A stretch of 28,809 nucleotides of DNA from CBCPMX01 sp965120355 (GCA_965120355.1 CBCPMX010000077.1:1-28809), one strand, 5' to 3'; positions 6,871-15,898 are shown, counted from the stretch's first letter. Notes: generated from the sequence alone by a model not told the origin. A program made the numbers and translations.

Positions 6871-8328
6871 TCAATCGATATTGGTATAGCCCATAAGATA
6901 CCGGTCCACTGCCTTGGCCGCCTCCCGGCCCTCCCGGATGCCCCAGACCACCAGAGACTGCCCGCGCCGCATATCGCCTGCGGCAAACACGCCGGGCACA
7001 TTGGTGGCATAATCCACCGTGTCCACCACCGTGCGGGGCGTCTGGGCCACGCCGAAGGCGTCGGCCACATAGCTCTGGCAGCCCAAAAAGCCCGCAGCAA
7101 TGAGCACCATGTCCACATCTACATAGTAGGTGTCCAACTCCGTCATTTTGCCGCCCTCCCAGCTGAGGTTGACGGCGGTGACGCCGCAGAGGTTGCCGTT
7201 GTCGTCCTTGTGAAACTCTTTGACGGTAGTGTTATAGATCCGGGGATCCTCGCCCTGGAGATAGATGGCCTCCTCCTGGCCGTAGTCCACCTTCAGGACG
7301 TTGGGCCACTGGGGCCAGGGGTTGTTCTCCGTCCGCTCCACCGGCGGGCAGCCCATCATTTCAAACTGGATGACATGCTCACAGCCGTGGCGAATGCAGG
7401 TGCCCACGCAGTCATTGCCGGTGTCGCCGCCACCTACCACCAGGACCTTTTTCCCCTTGGCGGAAATGTTCTTTCCGTCGGTCAGGCCGGAGTCCAGCAG
7501 GCTCTTGGTGTTGGCCCGCAGAAAATCCACAGCGAAGTAAATGCCGTTGGCATCGCGGCCCGGCGCGTTCAGATCCCGCGGATTGGACGCGCCGCAGCAC
7601 AGCACCACCGCGTCATATTGCGCCATGATCTCCTGGGCATCGTAGTCCACGCCTACGTTGGCATTGGGAATGAACACAACGCCCTCTTTCTTCATGATAT
7701 CCAGGCGGCGCTCAATGACCTTTTTGTCCAGCTTCATATTGGGGATGCCGTACATCAGCAGGCCGCCAATGCGGTCATACCGCTCAAAGACGGTGACGCT
7801 GTGTCCGCGGTGGTTCAGCTGGTCGGCCACTGCCAGTCCGGAAGGCCCAGAGCCGATGACCGCCACCCGCTTGCCAGTGCGCACCTCGGGGATAATCGGT
7901 CTGACATAGCCATTGGCATAGGCATGCTCTACAATGCTCAACTCATTGTTGTGGCTGGTGACCGGATCGCCGTTGAGGTTGCAAACGCAGGCCTTCTCGC
8001 AGGGAGATGGGCAGACGCGCCCCGTAAATTCCGGAAAATTGTTGGTTTTCCGCAGCCGGAGATACGCCTGTTGCCAACTGCCGTGGTACAAAAGATCATT
8101 CCACTCCGGAATCAGATTGTTCAGCGGGCAGCCAGACACCGCATTGCCAAACAGCATTCCCGCCTGGCAGAACGGCACGCCGCAGTCCATGCAGCGGGCA
8201 GCCTGTGTCCGCTGCTCCTCCTCCGGAATCAGCAGCTTGAATTCCTCAAAATTCGCAATGCGCTCCTCGGGAGGGATCTCATGGCAGTTGACACGGGCAT
8301 AGTCTAAAAATCCTGTAGGTTTTCCCAT
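6871..8328 (-). CDS. gltD: Glutamate synthase small (beta) subunit
   Basis: An FAD- and Fe-S-containing NADPH oxidoreductase subunit (485 residues). It passes electrons from NADPH to the large subunit in glutamate synthase. The N-terminus carries two cysteine clusters for [4Fe-4S] centres (C46, C49, C54, C67 and C106, C110, C114/C116, in CMDCGVPFC and CPSPCEKAC). Next comes the FAD Rossmann motif AVIGSGPSGLA (156-166), then the NADPH motif VLVVGGGDTGND and the C-terminal FAD motif GVFAAGDMRRGQS. ATG at 8328 is chosen because GAGGAGGG stands just before it and the N-terminus MGKPTGFLDY is family-like. It starts 13 bases after the gltB stop, and the ribosome site overlaps that stop, so the two are translated from one message. 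Confidence 0.95.
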   Translation of the reverse strand: MGKPTGFLDYARVNCHEIPPEERIANFEEFKLLIPEEEQRTQAARCMDCGVPFCQAGMLFGNAVSGCPLNNLIPEWNDLLYHGSWQQAYLRLRKTNNFPEFTGRVCPSPCEKACVCNLNGDPVTSHNNELSIVEHAYANGYVRPIIPEVRTGKRVAVIGSGPSGLAVADQLNHRGHSVTVFERYDRIGGLLMYGIPNMKLDKKVIERRLDIMKKEGVVFIPNANVGVDYDAQEIMAQYDAVVLCCGASNPRDLNAPGRDANGIYFAVDFLRANTKSLLDSGLTDGKNISAKGKKVLVVGGGDTGNDCVGTCIRHGCEHVIQFEMMGCPPVERTENNPWPQWPNVLKVDYGQEEAIYLQGEDPRIYNTTVKEFHKDDNGNLCGVTAVNLSWEGGKMTELDTYYVDVDMVLIAAGFLGCQSYVADAFGVAQTPRTVVDTVDYATNVPGVFAAGDMRRGQSLVVWGIREGREAAKAVDRYLMGYTNID

Positions 8329-8341
8329 TGTTGTTCCCTCC

Positions 8342-11300
8342 TCATTCCTGTGCGATGGCGTAGAATGCCTCGATCTGAGCCTGTTCACTGCTCAGGCCCT
8401 TTTCTTCCATCTGCACCACCATGGACAGCATCCGCTCGTAGTCATAGGGAATGACCTTCTTGAACATGGGCAGATAGTGCGAGAAATTGTGCAAAATCAA
8501 GCTGCCCTTTTGGGAGCCAGTCGCAGCCACATGCTCCTCAATCAGCTCTTTGAGTTCCTGCACATCGTATTTATTAGACACTTCCTCCAGCTTCACCAGG
8601 TTCTTGTTGGTCCGCAGATATAGATCGTTGTCCACATCCAGCACATAGGCAATGCCGCCAGACATACCAGCTGCAAAATTCTTACCAGTACCGCCGAGGA
8701 TGACCACCCGGCCGCCGGTCATATATTCGCATCCGTGATCGCCCACGCCTTCCACCACAGCACTGGCGCCGGAATTGCGGACGCAGAATCGTTCGCCAGC
8801 CACGCCGCAGATAAACGCCTTGCCGGAAGTGGCGCCGTACAGGGCCACATTGCCAACGATGATGTTTTGATCTGCCGCATACGCCGCATCCTTTGGCGGA
8901 TACAACGCCAGCTTACCACCGGACAGGCCCTTGCCAAAGTAGTCGTTGCTGTCGCCCTCCAGCTCCAGGGTCAGCCCCTGGGGGATAAACGCGCCAAAGG
9001 ACTGTCCGCCACCGCCGGTACACTTGACCACAAAGCTGTCTTCCGGCAGGGTCTCGCCAAATTTCTTGGTGATTTCACTGCCCAGGATCGTGCCCAAGGT
9101 CCGGTCTGTACTGGAGACCTGGATTTCCACACGCTTTTTCGCGCCAGTCTGCAAATTCTGCTTGAATTTCTTCAGCAGCACCTTCTCGTCCATGGAGTCG
9201 CGGAGTTTAAAGTCGTAGACATGCTCCGGATTAAAACAGACGCCCTGCTGGCCAGCGTAGGGGTTCTCCAAAATGGCATGCAAATCCAGGGTTCTGGTAC
9301 GGCCCTCCGGCAAATCCTCCCGCAGCCGCAGCAGATCCGTCCGGCCCACCAGCTCGTCAATGGTCCGTACACCCAGCTTGGCCATGTACTCCCGCAGTTC
9401 CTGGGCAATGAACTTCATAAAGTTCATCACATACTCCGGCTTCCCGCGGAACCGCTTGCGCAGCTCCGGGTTCTGGGTCGCAATGCCCACCGGGCAGGTG
9501 TCCAGATTGCACACGCGCATCATGACGCAGCCCATGGTGATCAGCGGGGCTGTAGCAAAGCCAAACTCCTCCGCCCCCAGCATGCAGGCAATCGCCACGT
9601 CACGGCCGGTCATGAGCTTGCCGTCGGTCTCCACAATCACCTTGCTGCGCAAGCCGTTCTGAATTAAGGTCTGGTGGGTTTCCGCCAGACCCAGCTCCCA
9701 GGGCAGGCCCGCATTCTGAATGGAGCTTCTGGGGGCTGCGCCGGTGCCACCGTCATAACCGGAGATCAGGATAACCTGGCTGCCAGCTTTGGCTACACCG
9801 GCGGCAACCGTGCCGACACCGGCCTCGGAGACCAGCTTCACAGAGATCCGTGCATCCCGATTGGCATTTTTCAGATCGTAAATCAACTGCGCCAGATCTT
9901 CAATGGAATAAATATCATGATGGGGCGGCGGCGAGATCAGCGTCACACCGGGGGTAGAATACCGCGTCTTGGCAATCCAGGGATAGACCTTCTTCCCAGG
10001 CAGATGCCCGCCCTCGCCAGGCTTTGCTCCCTGCGCCATTTTAATCTGGATTTCCTGGGCGTTGACCAGATATTCCGAAGTCACGCCGAACCGGCCGGAG
10101 GCCACCTGTTTAATGGCGCTGCACCGGTCGGAGTGCAGGCGCTCCACGCCTTCGCCGCCCTCACCGGTGTTGGATTTACCGCCCAGGGCGTTCATGGCCA
10201 GTGCCATACACTCATGTGCCTCTTGCGAGATGGAGCCGTAAGACATGGCGCCGGTCTTGAACCGCTTGACAATGTTCTCCACCGGCTCCACTTCCTCAAT
10301 GGGAATGCCGCCGTCCTCGGGATATCGGAAGGTGAAGCAGCCGCGAAGTGTGCGGATATTGTCCTGATCGTCTACCAGGCTGGTATACTGCTTGAATTTC
10401 TCGTAGTTGCCGGTCCAGGTGGAATTTTGGAGCAGATGAATGGTCATGGGGCTGTAGAGGTGTTCCTCCTTGCCGCTGCGGTACTGGTGAGAACCGGCAG
10501 AATTGACGGACGGTTCTGTATACAGGCCCAGTGGATCAAACGCCTTGGAGTGGAGCTCTTCCACATCCTCCTCGATGTCTCTCAGGCCAATGCCGCCCAC
10601 ACGGGAAACCGTGTTGGTAAAATACTTGTCGATGACGTCCTTGTTGATACCAACGGCCTCAAAAATCTGGCTGCCAGTATAGGATTGAATGGTGGAAACG
10701 CCCATCTTAGACGCAATTTTTACAATGCCGTGGATGACGGCGTTGTTATAGTCATTGCAGGCGGCATAGTAGTCTTTATCCAGAAGGCCCTCTTTAATCA
10801 GCTCCTGAATGCAGTCCAGAGCCAGATATGGGTTGATCGCACTGGCGCCATATCCCAGAAGCGTGGCGAAGTGATGGACTTCCCGTGGTTCCGCCGTCTC
10901 CAGAATCAGCGCCACAGCGCTGCGCTTCTTGGTGCGGACAAGATACTTGGCCACAGCAGATACCGCCAGCAGGCTGGGGATAGCCACATGGTTCTCATCC
11001 ACGCCCCGGTCGGACAGAATGATATAGTTGACGCCGTCCCGGTAGGCCCGGTCTACCTGATTCATCAAATGATCCAGCGCCTTTTCCAGGCTGGTGCTCT
11101 TGTAGTAAAGGATGGGAATCGTCTCCACCTTAAAGCCATCCTTTTTCATATGTTTGATCTTCAGCAGATCCAGATTGGTCAGGATGGGATTCTGCACCCG
11201 CAGGACGTGGCAGTTCTCCGCCTTTTCTTCCAGCAGATTGCCGTCCTTGCCCATATAGATCGTGGTGGAGGTGACAATCTCCTCGCGGATGGCATCAATG

Positions 11301-12877
11301 GGCGGGTTGGTGACCTGTGCAAAGAGCTGTTTGAAGTAGTTGAACAGCGGCTGGTGTTTATCCGACAGCACCGCCAAAGGCGTATCAATGCCCATATTGG
11401 CCGTCGGCTCGGCGCCGTTGAGCGCCATGGGCAGAATGGCTGTCTTGATGTTCTCATAGGTGTAACCAAAGGCTTTCATGAGCCGGTAGCGCTCCTGAGA
11501 GGTATAGGTGTGGACGCTCTTGTTGGGGATGGGCAGGTCCTTCAGCCGAACCAGTTCCTGATCCAGCCACTGACCGTAAGGCTGCTGGCTGGCGTAGCGC
11601 TCTTTCAGCTCGTCATCCTCAATGACACGGCCCTCCTTCAAGTCCACCAGGAGCATCTTGCCAGGCGTCAAGCGGGATTTCTTCACCACATGGGCCGCCT
11701 CGATGTCCAGCACGCCCACCTCCGAAGAGAGAATCAGCCGGTTATCATCGGTGATGTAGTAGCGGCTGGGCCGCAGGCCATTGCGATCCAGCACTGCGCC
11801 CATCATATCGCCATCAGAAAACAGAATGGCCGCCGGACCGTCCCATGGTTCCATCATGGTGGCGTAATACTGGTAGAAATCCTTCTTCTTCAGAGACATG
11901 TTCTGGTTGTTCTCCCAGGGCTCCGGAATGGTGATCATGACTGCTTTGGGCAGCTCCATGCCGCTCATAACCAGGAATTCCAGCGTGTTATCCAGCATAG
12001 CCGAATCGGACCCTTCCTGGTTGACCACCGGCAGGACTTTGCTCAGATCCGCCTCATGGAACGCCTCGGTGTGCATGGTCTCCTCCCGGGCCAGCATCCG
12101 GTCCGCGTTGCCGCGGATGGTGTTGATCTCGCCATTGTGGACAATCAGACGGTTGGGGTGGGCCCGCTCCCAACTGGGGTTGGTGTTGGTGGAGAAGCGG
12201 GAATGGACAATGGCAATGGCGGATTTCGTTTCCTCGTCCTGTAAATCCAGATAGAATTGCCGCAGCTGCCTGACCAGGAACATGCCTTTATAGACAATGG
12301 TGCGGCTGCTCAGAGAGGGAACATAGGTGGTCTCATTACTCTGTTCGAAGACGCGGCGGACAATGTACAGCTTCCGGTCAAAATCCAGCCCCCGGGCAAT
12401 GCCCTTGGGCCGTTTGACAAAGGCCTGCATGATATAGGGCATACAGGCTCTGGCCCGATGTCCCAGAACTTCGGGGACTACCGGCACTGTGCGCCAGCCC
12501 AGGAACTCCAGCCCTTCCTTACCGACAATGATCTCAAACATCTTTTTCGCGCGGTTGCGCTGCAGCTCATCCTGGGGCATGAAAAACATGCCGACGCCAT
12601 AATCGCGGGCCTCCCCCAGCTCGATGCCCAGAGACTTTGTCTCCCTGACCAGGAAGTCATGGGGAATCTGCAGCAGGATGCCAACGCCATCGCCGGTTTC
12701 GCCTTCGGCATCCTTACCGGCGCGGTGCTCCAGCCGCTCCACAATCAGCAGCGCATTGTCCACCGTCTCACGGTCGGCCACGCCGTTCATATTGACAATC
12801 GCGCCAATGCCGCAGTTGTCATGTTCAAAGCTGGGATCATATAGGGGGGATTGCTGTCGATACTGCTCTTGTTTCAA
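8342..12877 (-). CDS. gltB: Glutamate synthase large (alpha) subunit
   Basis: Catalyses glutamine + 2-oxoglutarate to two glutamates with electrons from GltD. The 1511-residue protein has the full bacterial architecture. The N-terminal class II amidotransferase domain has a putative mature N-terminal Cys22 (HDNCGIGAI) after a 21-residue propeptide. Then follow the central domain, the FMN-binding synthase domain with the [3Fe-4S] motif CVMMRVCNLDTCPVG, and the C-terminal GXGXG beta-helix domain (GGGGQSFGAF and following). The start is most likely TTG at 12877, preceded by AGAGAGGG at 8 bases. An upstream in-frame ATG at 12922 lies inside a hairpin and would add unrelated residues. It follows dapL by 121 bases that contain a large hairpin and no clear promoter, so it may depend on read-through from dapL. 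Confidence 0.95.
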   Translation of the reverse strand: MKQEQYRQQSPLYDPSFEHDNCGIGAIVNMNGVADRETVDNALLIVERLEHRAGKDAEGETGDGVGILLQIPHDFLVRETKSLGIELGEARDYGVGMFFMPQDELQRNRAKKMFEIIVGKEGLEFLGWRTVPVVPEVLGHRARACMPYIMQAFVKRPKGIARGLDFDRKLYIVRRVFEQSNETTYVPSLSSRTIVYKGMFLVRQLRQFYLDLQDEETKSAIAIVHSRFSTNTNPSWERAHPNRLIVHNGEINTIRGNADRMLAREETMHTEAFHEADLSKVLPVVNQEGSDSAMLDNTLEFLVMSGMELPKAVMITIPEPWENNQNMSLKKKDFYQYYATMMEPWDGPAAILFSDGDMMGAVLDRNGLRPSRYYITDDNRLILSSEVGVLDIEAAHVVKKSRLTPGKMLLVDLKEGRVIEDDELKERYASQQPYGQWLDQELVRLKDLPIPNKSVHTYTSQERYRLMKAFGYTYENIKTAILPMALNGAEPTANMGIDTPLAVLSDKHQPLFNYFKQLFAQVTNPPIDAIREEIVTSTTIYMGKDGNLLEEKAENCHVLRVQNPILTNLDLLKIKHMKKDGFKVETIPILYYKSTSLEKALDHLMNQVDRAYRDGVNYIILSDRGVDENHVAIPSLLAVSAVAKYLVRTKKRSAVALILETAEPREVHHFATLLGYGASAINPYLALDCIQELIKEGLLDKDYYAACNDYNNAVIHGIVKIASKMGVSTIQSYTGSQIFEAVGINKDVIDKYFTNTVSRVGGIGLRDIEEDVEELHSKAFDPLGLYTEPSVNSAGSHQYRSGKEEHLYSPMTIHLLQNSTWTGNYEKFKQYTSLVDDQDNIRTLRGCFTFRYPEDGGIPIEEVEPVENIVKRFKTGAMSYGSISQEAHECMALAMNALGGKSNTGEGGEGVERLHSDRCSAIKQVASGRFGVTSEYLVNAQEIQIKMAQGAKPGEGGHLPGKKVYPWIAKTRYSTPGVTLISPPPHHDIYSIEDLAQLIYDLKNANRDARISVKLVSEAGVGTVAAGVAKAGSQVILISGYDGGTGAAPRSSIQNAGLPWELGLAETHQTLIQNGLRSKVIVETDGKLMTGRDVAIACMLGAEEFGFATAPLITMGCVMMRVCNLDTCPVGIATQNPELRKRFRGKPEYVMNFMKFIAQELREYMAKLGVRTIDELVGRTDLLRLREDLPEGRTRTLDLHAILENPYAGQQGVCFNPEHVYDFKLRDSMDEKVLLKKFKQNLQTGAKKRVEIQVSSTDRTLGTILGSEITKKFGETLPEDSFVVKCTGGGGQSFGAFIPQGLTLELEGDSNDYFGKGLSGGKLALYPPKDAAYAADQNIIVGNVALYGATSGKAFICGVAGERFCVRNSGASAVVEGVGDHGCEYMTGGRVVILGGTGKNFAAGMSGGIAYVLDVDNDLYLRTNKNLVKLEEVSNKYDVQELKELIEEHVAATGSQKGSLILHNFSHYLPMFKKVIPYDYERMLSMVVQMEEKGLSSEQAQIEAFYAIAQE

Positions 12878-12903
12878 ATAGATGCACCCTCTCTGATAAA
12901 AAC

Positions 12904-12983
12904 TCAAAATATGATAAAGCATGCCCAAGGAACGGCGCTGGCCACGGCACAGCGCCGCAGCCCCACGCCCGCCCTTGGGCATG
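12904..12983 (-). terminator. Large nested hairpin between dapL and gltB
   Basis: CATGCCCAAGG (12920-12930) and CCTTGGGCATG (12973-12983) form a perfect 11-bp outer stem. Inside, CGGCGCTG (12933-12940) and CAGCGCCG (12950-12957) form a perfect 8-bp stem. On the minus strand the structure is followed by CTTTATCATATTTTGAG, a weak, interrupted T run. It can act as a partial dapL terminator or as a regulated attenuator ahead of gltB, whose ribosome site lies about 25 bases further on. Confidence 0.5.
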
Positions 12984-12998
12984 TGCAACTGTACGTAT

Positions 12999-14222
12999 TT
13001 ACTTGCGCATCAGCTTGACAATTCGCTGTACGGCTTGCCTGGTGGCCTCTGCGCCGCCGAAAGCGGTCACGCGGATATATCCCTCGCCGCTGGGGCCGAA
13101 CCCGGCGCCCGGCGTTGTCACCACCCCGGCCTCTTTCAGCAACTTGTCAAAAAACTCCCAAGAACCAACGCCTTCCGGCGTCTTAAACCAGATGTACGGC
13201 GAATTCACACCGCCGTAAACCTCCAGGCCGGCCTCCAGCAGGCCCTCCCGAATCACCCGGGCGTTTTCGCGGTAGAAATCGATGGTCTCCTGAATCTGCC
13301 GTTTGCCCTCTTCGGAATAAATGGCCTCGGCTCCCCGCTGAACAATATAAGGCACGCCATTAAACTTGGTGGTCTGGCGGCGGTTCCACATGGCATTGAG
13401 GCTCATACCGCCGCGCACCAGGCTCTTGGGAACCACCGTGTAGGCGCAGCGGGTGCCGGTGAAACCAGCGGTCTTGGAATAGGAACAGAATTCGATGGCG
13501 CACTCCCGGGCGCCAGCAATCTCATAAATGCTGTGCGGTACGTCCTCCTCCACAATAAACGCTTTATAAGCCGCATCGTAGAGGATCACAGCATCGTTGG
13601 CTCTGGCGTATTCCACCCACTTTTTCAGCTGCTCCCGGGTGGCTGTGGTACCGGTGGGGTTGTTGGGATAGCACAGGTAGATCAGATCCACCGGCGTTTC
13701 CGGCAAGGCCGGCGTAAAGCCATTCTCGGCGGTGCAGGGCATATAGACGATTTTGCTCCACCGCTCTTCGCTGGCCAAATACTCGCCGGCGCGGCCCGCC
13801 ATGGCGTTGGTGTCCACATAAACCGGGTAGACAGGGTCGCAGACGGCAACTACATTGTCCACACCAAAAATGTCACCAATATTGCCGCAGTCGCTCTTAG
13901 CGCCGTCGGATACAAACACCTCATCCGGGGCGATGTCGCAGCCATAGGGCAGATAGTCGTGCTCTACAATGGCCTTACGCAGAAATTCATAGCCCTGCTC
14001 CGGACCATAGCCCATAAAGGTCTCCGCCTTCCCCATCTCATCAACGGCCTTATGCATGGCCGCAATGACCGCCGGAGCCAGTGGACGGGTCACGTCCCCA
14101 ATGCCCAGCTTAATCAGCGATACCTCGGGATGTTCTGCGGAATACGCCGCCACACGGCGTGCTATTTCAGAAAACAGGTAGCTGCCTGGCAGCTTCTGAT
14201 AATTGGGATTGATGGATGCCAC
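12999..14222 (-). CDS. dapL: LL-diaminopimelate aminotransferase
   Basis: PLP-dependent class I/II aminotransferase. It converts tetrahydrodipicolinate directly to LL-diaminopimelate with glutamate as amino donor, bypassing the acylated intermediates. The 407-residue protein begins with the family's INPNYQKLPGSYLFSEIARR, has the cofactor-contacting YPNNPTGTT, and the PLP lysine K250 in SYSKTAGFTGTR. The start is GTG at 14222 behind AAGGAG at 9 bases. It has its own promoter (14308-14336) overlapping the end of dapF. The downstream neighbour in transcription is gltB, whose product supplies glutamate; upstream dapF uses the product. Confidence 0.95.
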   Translation of the reverse strand: MASINPNYQKLPGSYLFSEIARRVAAYSAEHPEVSLIKLGIGDVTRPLAPAVIAAMHKAVDEMGKAETFMGYGPEQGYEFLRKAIVEHDYLPYGCDIAPDEVFVSDGAKSDCGNIGDIFGVDNVVAVCDPVYPVYVDTNAMAGRAGEYLASEERWSKIVYMPCTAENGFTPALPETPVDLIYLCYPNNPTGTTATREQLKKWVEYARANDAVILYDAAYKAFIVEEDVPHSIYEIAGARECAIEFCSYSKTAGFTGTRCAYTVVPKSLVRGGMSLNAMWNRRQTTKFNGVPYIVQRGAEAIYSEEGKRQIQETIDFYRENARVIREGLLEAGLEVYGGVNSPYIWFKTPEGVGSWEFFDKLLKEAGVVTTPGAGFGPSGEGYIRVTAFGGAEATRQAVQRIVKLMRK

Positions 14223-14307
14223 AAGCCTGCACTCCTTATCGGTCAGAATCTTGCAGTTTTGAACCTTCCAAACTCAAAACTTGCATTTTTATGTGGTGTG
14301 TTGTTCT

Positions 14308-14336
14308 ATTATACTAGATAATTGTCTCTCCGTCAA
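14308..14336 (-). promoter_or_regulatory. dapL promoter inside the dapF end
   Basis: On the minus strand TTGACG (14336-14331), a 17-bp spacer and a perfect TATAAT (14313-14308). The -35 lies inside the last codons of dapF, so dapL can be transcribed independently. The leader contains a bulged stem (TGCA-A-GTTTTGA with TCAAAAC-TGCA, 14246-14284) without a T run. Confidence 0.75.
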
Positions 14337-15147
14337 ACACAAATGTTGCCGGGCCTGTCATGAAAATATGGTTATTTTGCCGATTCCAGCGGATTTGCAA
14401 ATCCCCGCCAAGAAGATGGACGGTTGCCTCAGACTTGCATTTTCCGTTCAGCACTGCCGCCACCAGCACCGCACAGGCTCCAGTGCCGCAGGCCATGGTT
14501 TCTCCGGCGCCGCGCTCCCAAACCCGCATCGTCAGTTCCCCGTCGCCATCCACCCGGACAAACTCTGTGTTGGTGCGCTCCGGGAAAATGGGATGGTGCT
14601 CAAACTGTGGACCCAGCCGCTCCAAATCCAATTCCTCCGGCGCATCCACAAACACCACAGCATGGGGATTGCCCATGGATACGCAGGTGACCGCATAGGT
14701 ATCTCCGGCTGCCTTTACAGGCTGCGCAATAAACCGCTCTCCAGCTCCCAAAACAGGGATTCGGGCCGGCGTCAATTCCGGCGCGCCCATGTCCACTGTC
14801 ACGCAGTCCACTTTGCCGCCCTGCAAATGCAGTTCCAACGTCTTGATCCCAGCTAAAGTCTCCACTGTCACAGTGGTCTTGTCTGTCAACCCGCGGTCAT
14901 AGACATATTTTCCGACGCAGCGGATGCCGTTTCCGCACATCTGTGCGCGGCTGCCGTCGGCATTGTACATGATCATTTGAAAATCGGCCGTCTCCGAAGG
15001 GCAGATGAGAATCAATCCGTCAGACCCGACACCCTTGTGGCGGTCCGATATCAGACGGGCCGTCTGTTCCGGGTTCTCCACTGTCTCTTGAAAGCAGTTG
15101 ACATACACATAGTCGTTGCCTATGCCGTGCATCTTCGTAAACTTCAT
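14314..15147 (-). CDS. dapF: Diaminopimelate epimerase
   Basis: Cofactor-independent racemase that converts LL- to meso-diaminopimelate for peptidoglycan and lysine. The 277-residue protein starts with MKFTKMHGIGNDYVYVN and has the two catalytic cysteines in their conserved settings, C71 (QMCGNGIRC) and C220 (ETMACGTGA). The ATG at 15147 follows AGGAGGAGCCC. A promoter, a small hexaloop hairpin and a terminator-like hairpin precede it (15168-15270), directly after the ANTAR gene. The downstream gene is dapL, so the last two steps to meso-diaminopimelate sit together, in reverse order of the pathway. Confidence 0.96.
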   Translation of the reverse strand: MKFTKMHGIGNDYVYVNCFQETVENPEQTARLISDRHKGVGSDGLILICPSETADFQMIMYNADGSRAQMCGNGIRCVGKYVYDRGLTDKTTVTVETLAGIKTLELHLQGGKVDCVTVDMGAPELTPARIPVLGAGERFIAQPVKAAGDTYAVTCVSMGNPHAVVFVDAPEELDLERLGPQFEHHPIFPERTNTEFVRVDGDGELTMRVWERGAGETMACGTGACAVLVAAVLNGKCKSEATVHLLGGDLQIRWNRQNNHIFMTGPATFVFDGETII

Positions 15148-15167
15148 GGGCTCCTCCTGAATTTGTC

Positions 15168-15205
15168 AAAAACGGGTGCGCTGCGATCTTCTGCAACGCA
15201 CCCGT
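15168..15205 (-). promoter_or_regulatory. Terminator/attenuator in the dapF leader
   Basis: Arms 15193-15205 and 15172-15184 form a 13-bp stem with one G-U pair and loop AGAAGATC on the minus strand, followed by TTTTTGAC. It stands between a good promoter (15242-15270) and the dapF ribosome site, about 20 bases before the start codon. Either it ends transcripts coming from glnA and the ANTAR gene, or it is a regulated attenuator of dapF. The promoter upstream of it makes the second reading attractive. Confidence 0.65.
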
Positions 15206-15212
15206 CCAGGTT

Positions 15213-15228
15213 TTGGCTACGCTGCCAA
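15213..15228 (-). promoter_or_regulatory. Hexaloop hairpin, candidate ANTAR target
   Basis: On the minus strand TTGGC-AGCGTA-GCCAA is a perfect 5-bp stem with a six-base loop carrying A at position 1 and G at position 4. That is the loop signature of ANTAR-bound RNAs. It begins about 7 bases after the predicted transcription start, and 7 bases separate it from the terminator stem. The second hexaloop expected in such targets would be ACC-TGGACG-GGT overlapping the terminator's first arm, but its loop lacks the A1 and G4 bases. The match is therefore partial. Confidence 0.35.
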
Positions 15229-15232
15229 GGGC

Positions 15233-15270
15233 ATTATACTAATTATACCATATGTACCGGCCAGCGTAAA
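15233..15270 (-). promoter_or_regulatory. dapF promoter
   Basis: On the minus strand TTTACG (15270-15265), a 17-bp spacer and a perfect TATAAT (15247-15242). A second TATAAT follows 9 bases later (15238-15233) without a matching -35. It lies 80 bases after the ANTAR gene stop. Confidence 0.65.
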
Positions 15271-15349
15271 GCAAAAATCGGCGATCGTCAAATGGTCCCA
15301 CGTGGATGTACAGCTGCCTGTCTAGCAGCACCTGATGGGCCGTACAAAC

Positions 15350-15898
15350 TTACGGCATGGTATCTCCGCACTCTCCAAGAATGATCTTTGCCGTCTGCAC
15401 CATCTTGGAACCGGTGTCCATGCTTCGCTTCTGGATAAACCGATGGGCCTGCTCCTCCGTCATGTGCTGATGCTCCATCAGCAAAAACTTTGCTTTCCAG
15501 ATCAGCTCCGTCTCTTCCTCGGAACGCTGGGGGATATCCACTTTGGGCCGTCTCGTCCGGGTCTGAAGCAGCATCTGTACCGAAGCGATCAGCTCTTTTT
15601 TCCGAACCGGCGCACTGATCTTCACAATCTCTTCGATCTCAATCTGTTCCAGCTTCGTCTGATTGGCCAGTACCAACAGGGTAAAGCCGGGCGGAATATC
15701 GTAATAAAGCTCCACTGCCGCCATGTCCCGCAGCTTATAGCCGCACAGAATGACGCCGCCATCAAATTTCCTGGCTGTACGCAGCACCTGAGAACCGCCG
15801 GTACAGGCAGCCGCCGGTGCGATCCCTTCCTTCTCCAGGATCTCGCACATCTGGTGAAGCGTTTTTTCCGACTCAAACGCCACAATCACTTTATCCAT
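15350..15898 (-). CDS. ANTAR-domain RNA-binding antiterminator, pseudo-receiver
   Basis: A 182-residue regulator with a receiver-like N-terminal domain (about 1-115) and a C-terminal ANTAR domain (about 125-175: ELIWKAKFLLMEHQHMTEEQ, then AHRFIQKRSMD and VQTAKIIL). ANTAR proteins bind paired hexaloop hairpins in nascent RNA and prevent intrinsic termination. The receiver part lacks the canonical acidic residues: the strand that normally ends in the phosphoacceptor Asp reads GGVILCGYKLRDM, and the first acidic pair is replaced by AFESEKT. Control is therefore probably by protein or ligand contact rather than phosphorylation. ATG 15898 is preferred (GGGGTGAGGACA before it) over the in-frame GTG at 15907. 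It lies 83 bases after glnA and just before the dapF leader; ANTAR proteins beside glnA are known in clostridia. Confidence 0.88.
   Translation of the reverse strand: MDKVIVAFESEKTLHQMCEILEKEGIAPAAACTGGSQVLRTARKFDGGVILCGYKLRDMAAVELYYDIPPGFTLLVLANQTKLEQIEIEEIVKISAPVRKKELIASVQMLLQTRTRRPKVDIPQRSEEETELIWKAKFLLMEHQHMTEEQAHRFIQKRSMDTGSKMVQTAKIILGECGDTMP

Noticed and set aside
15172..15228. Lysine riboswitch in the dapF leader
   Set aside because: The leader is under 90 bases, far too short for a lysine riboswitch, and has no five-helix junction.
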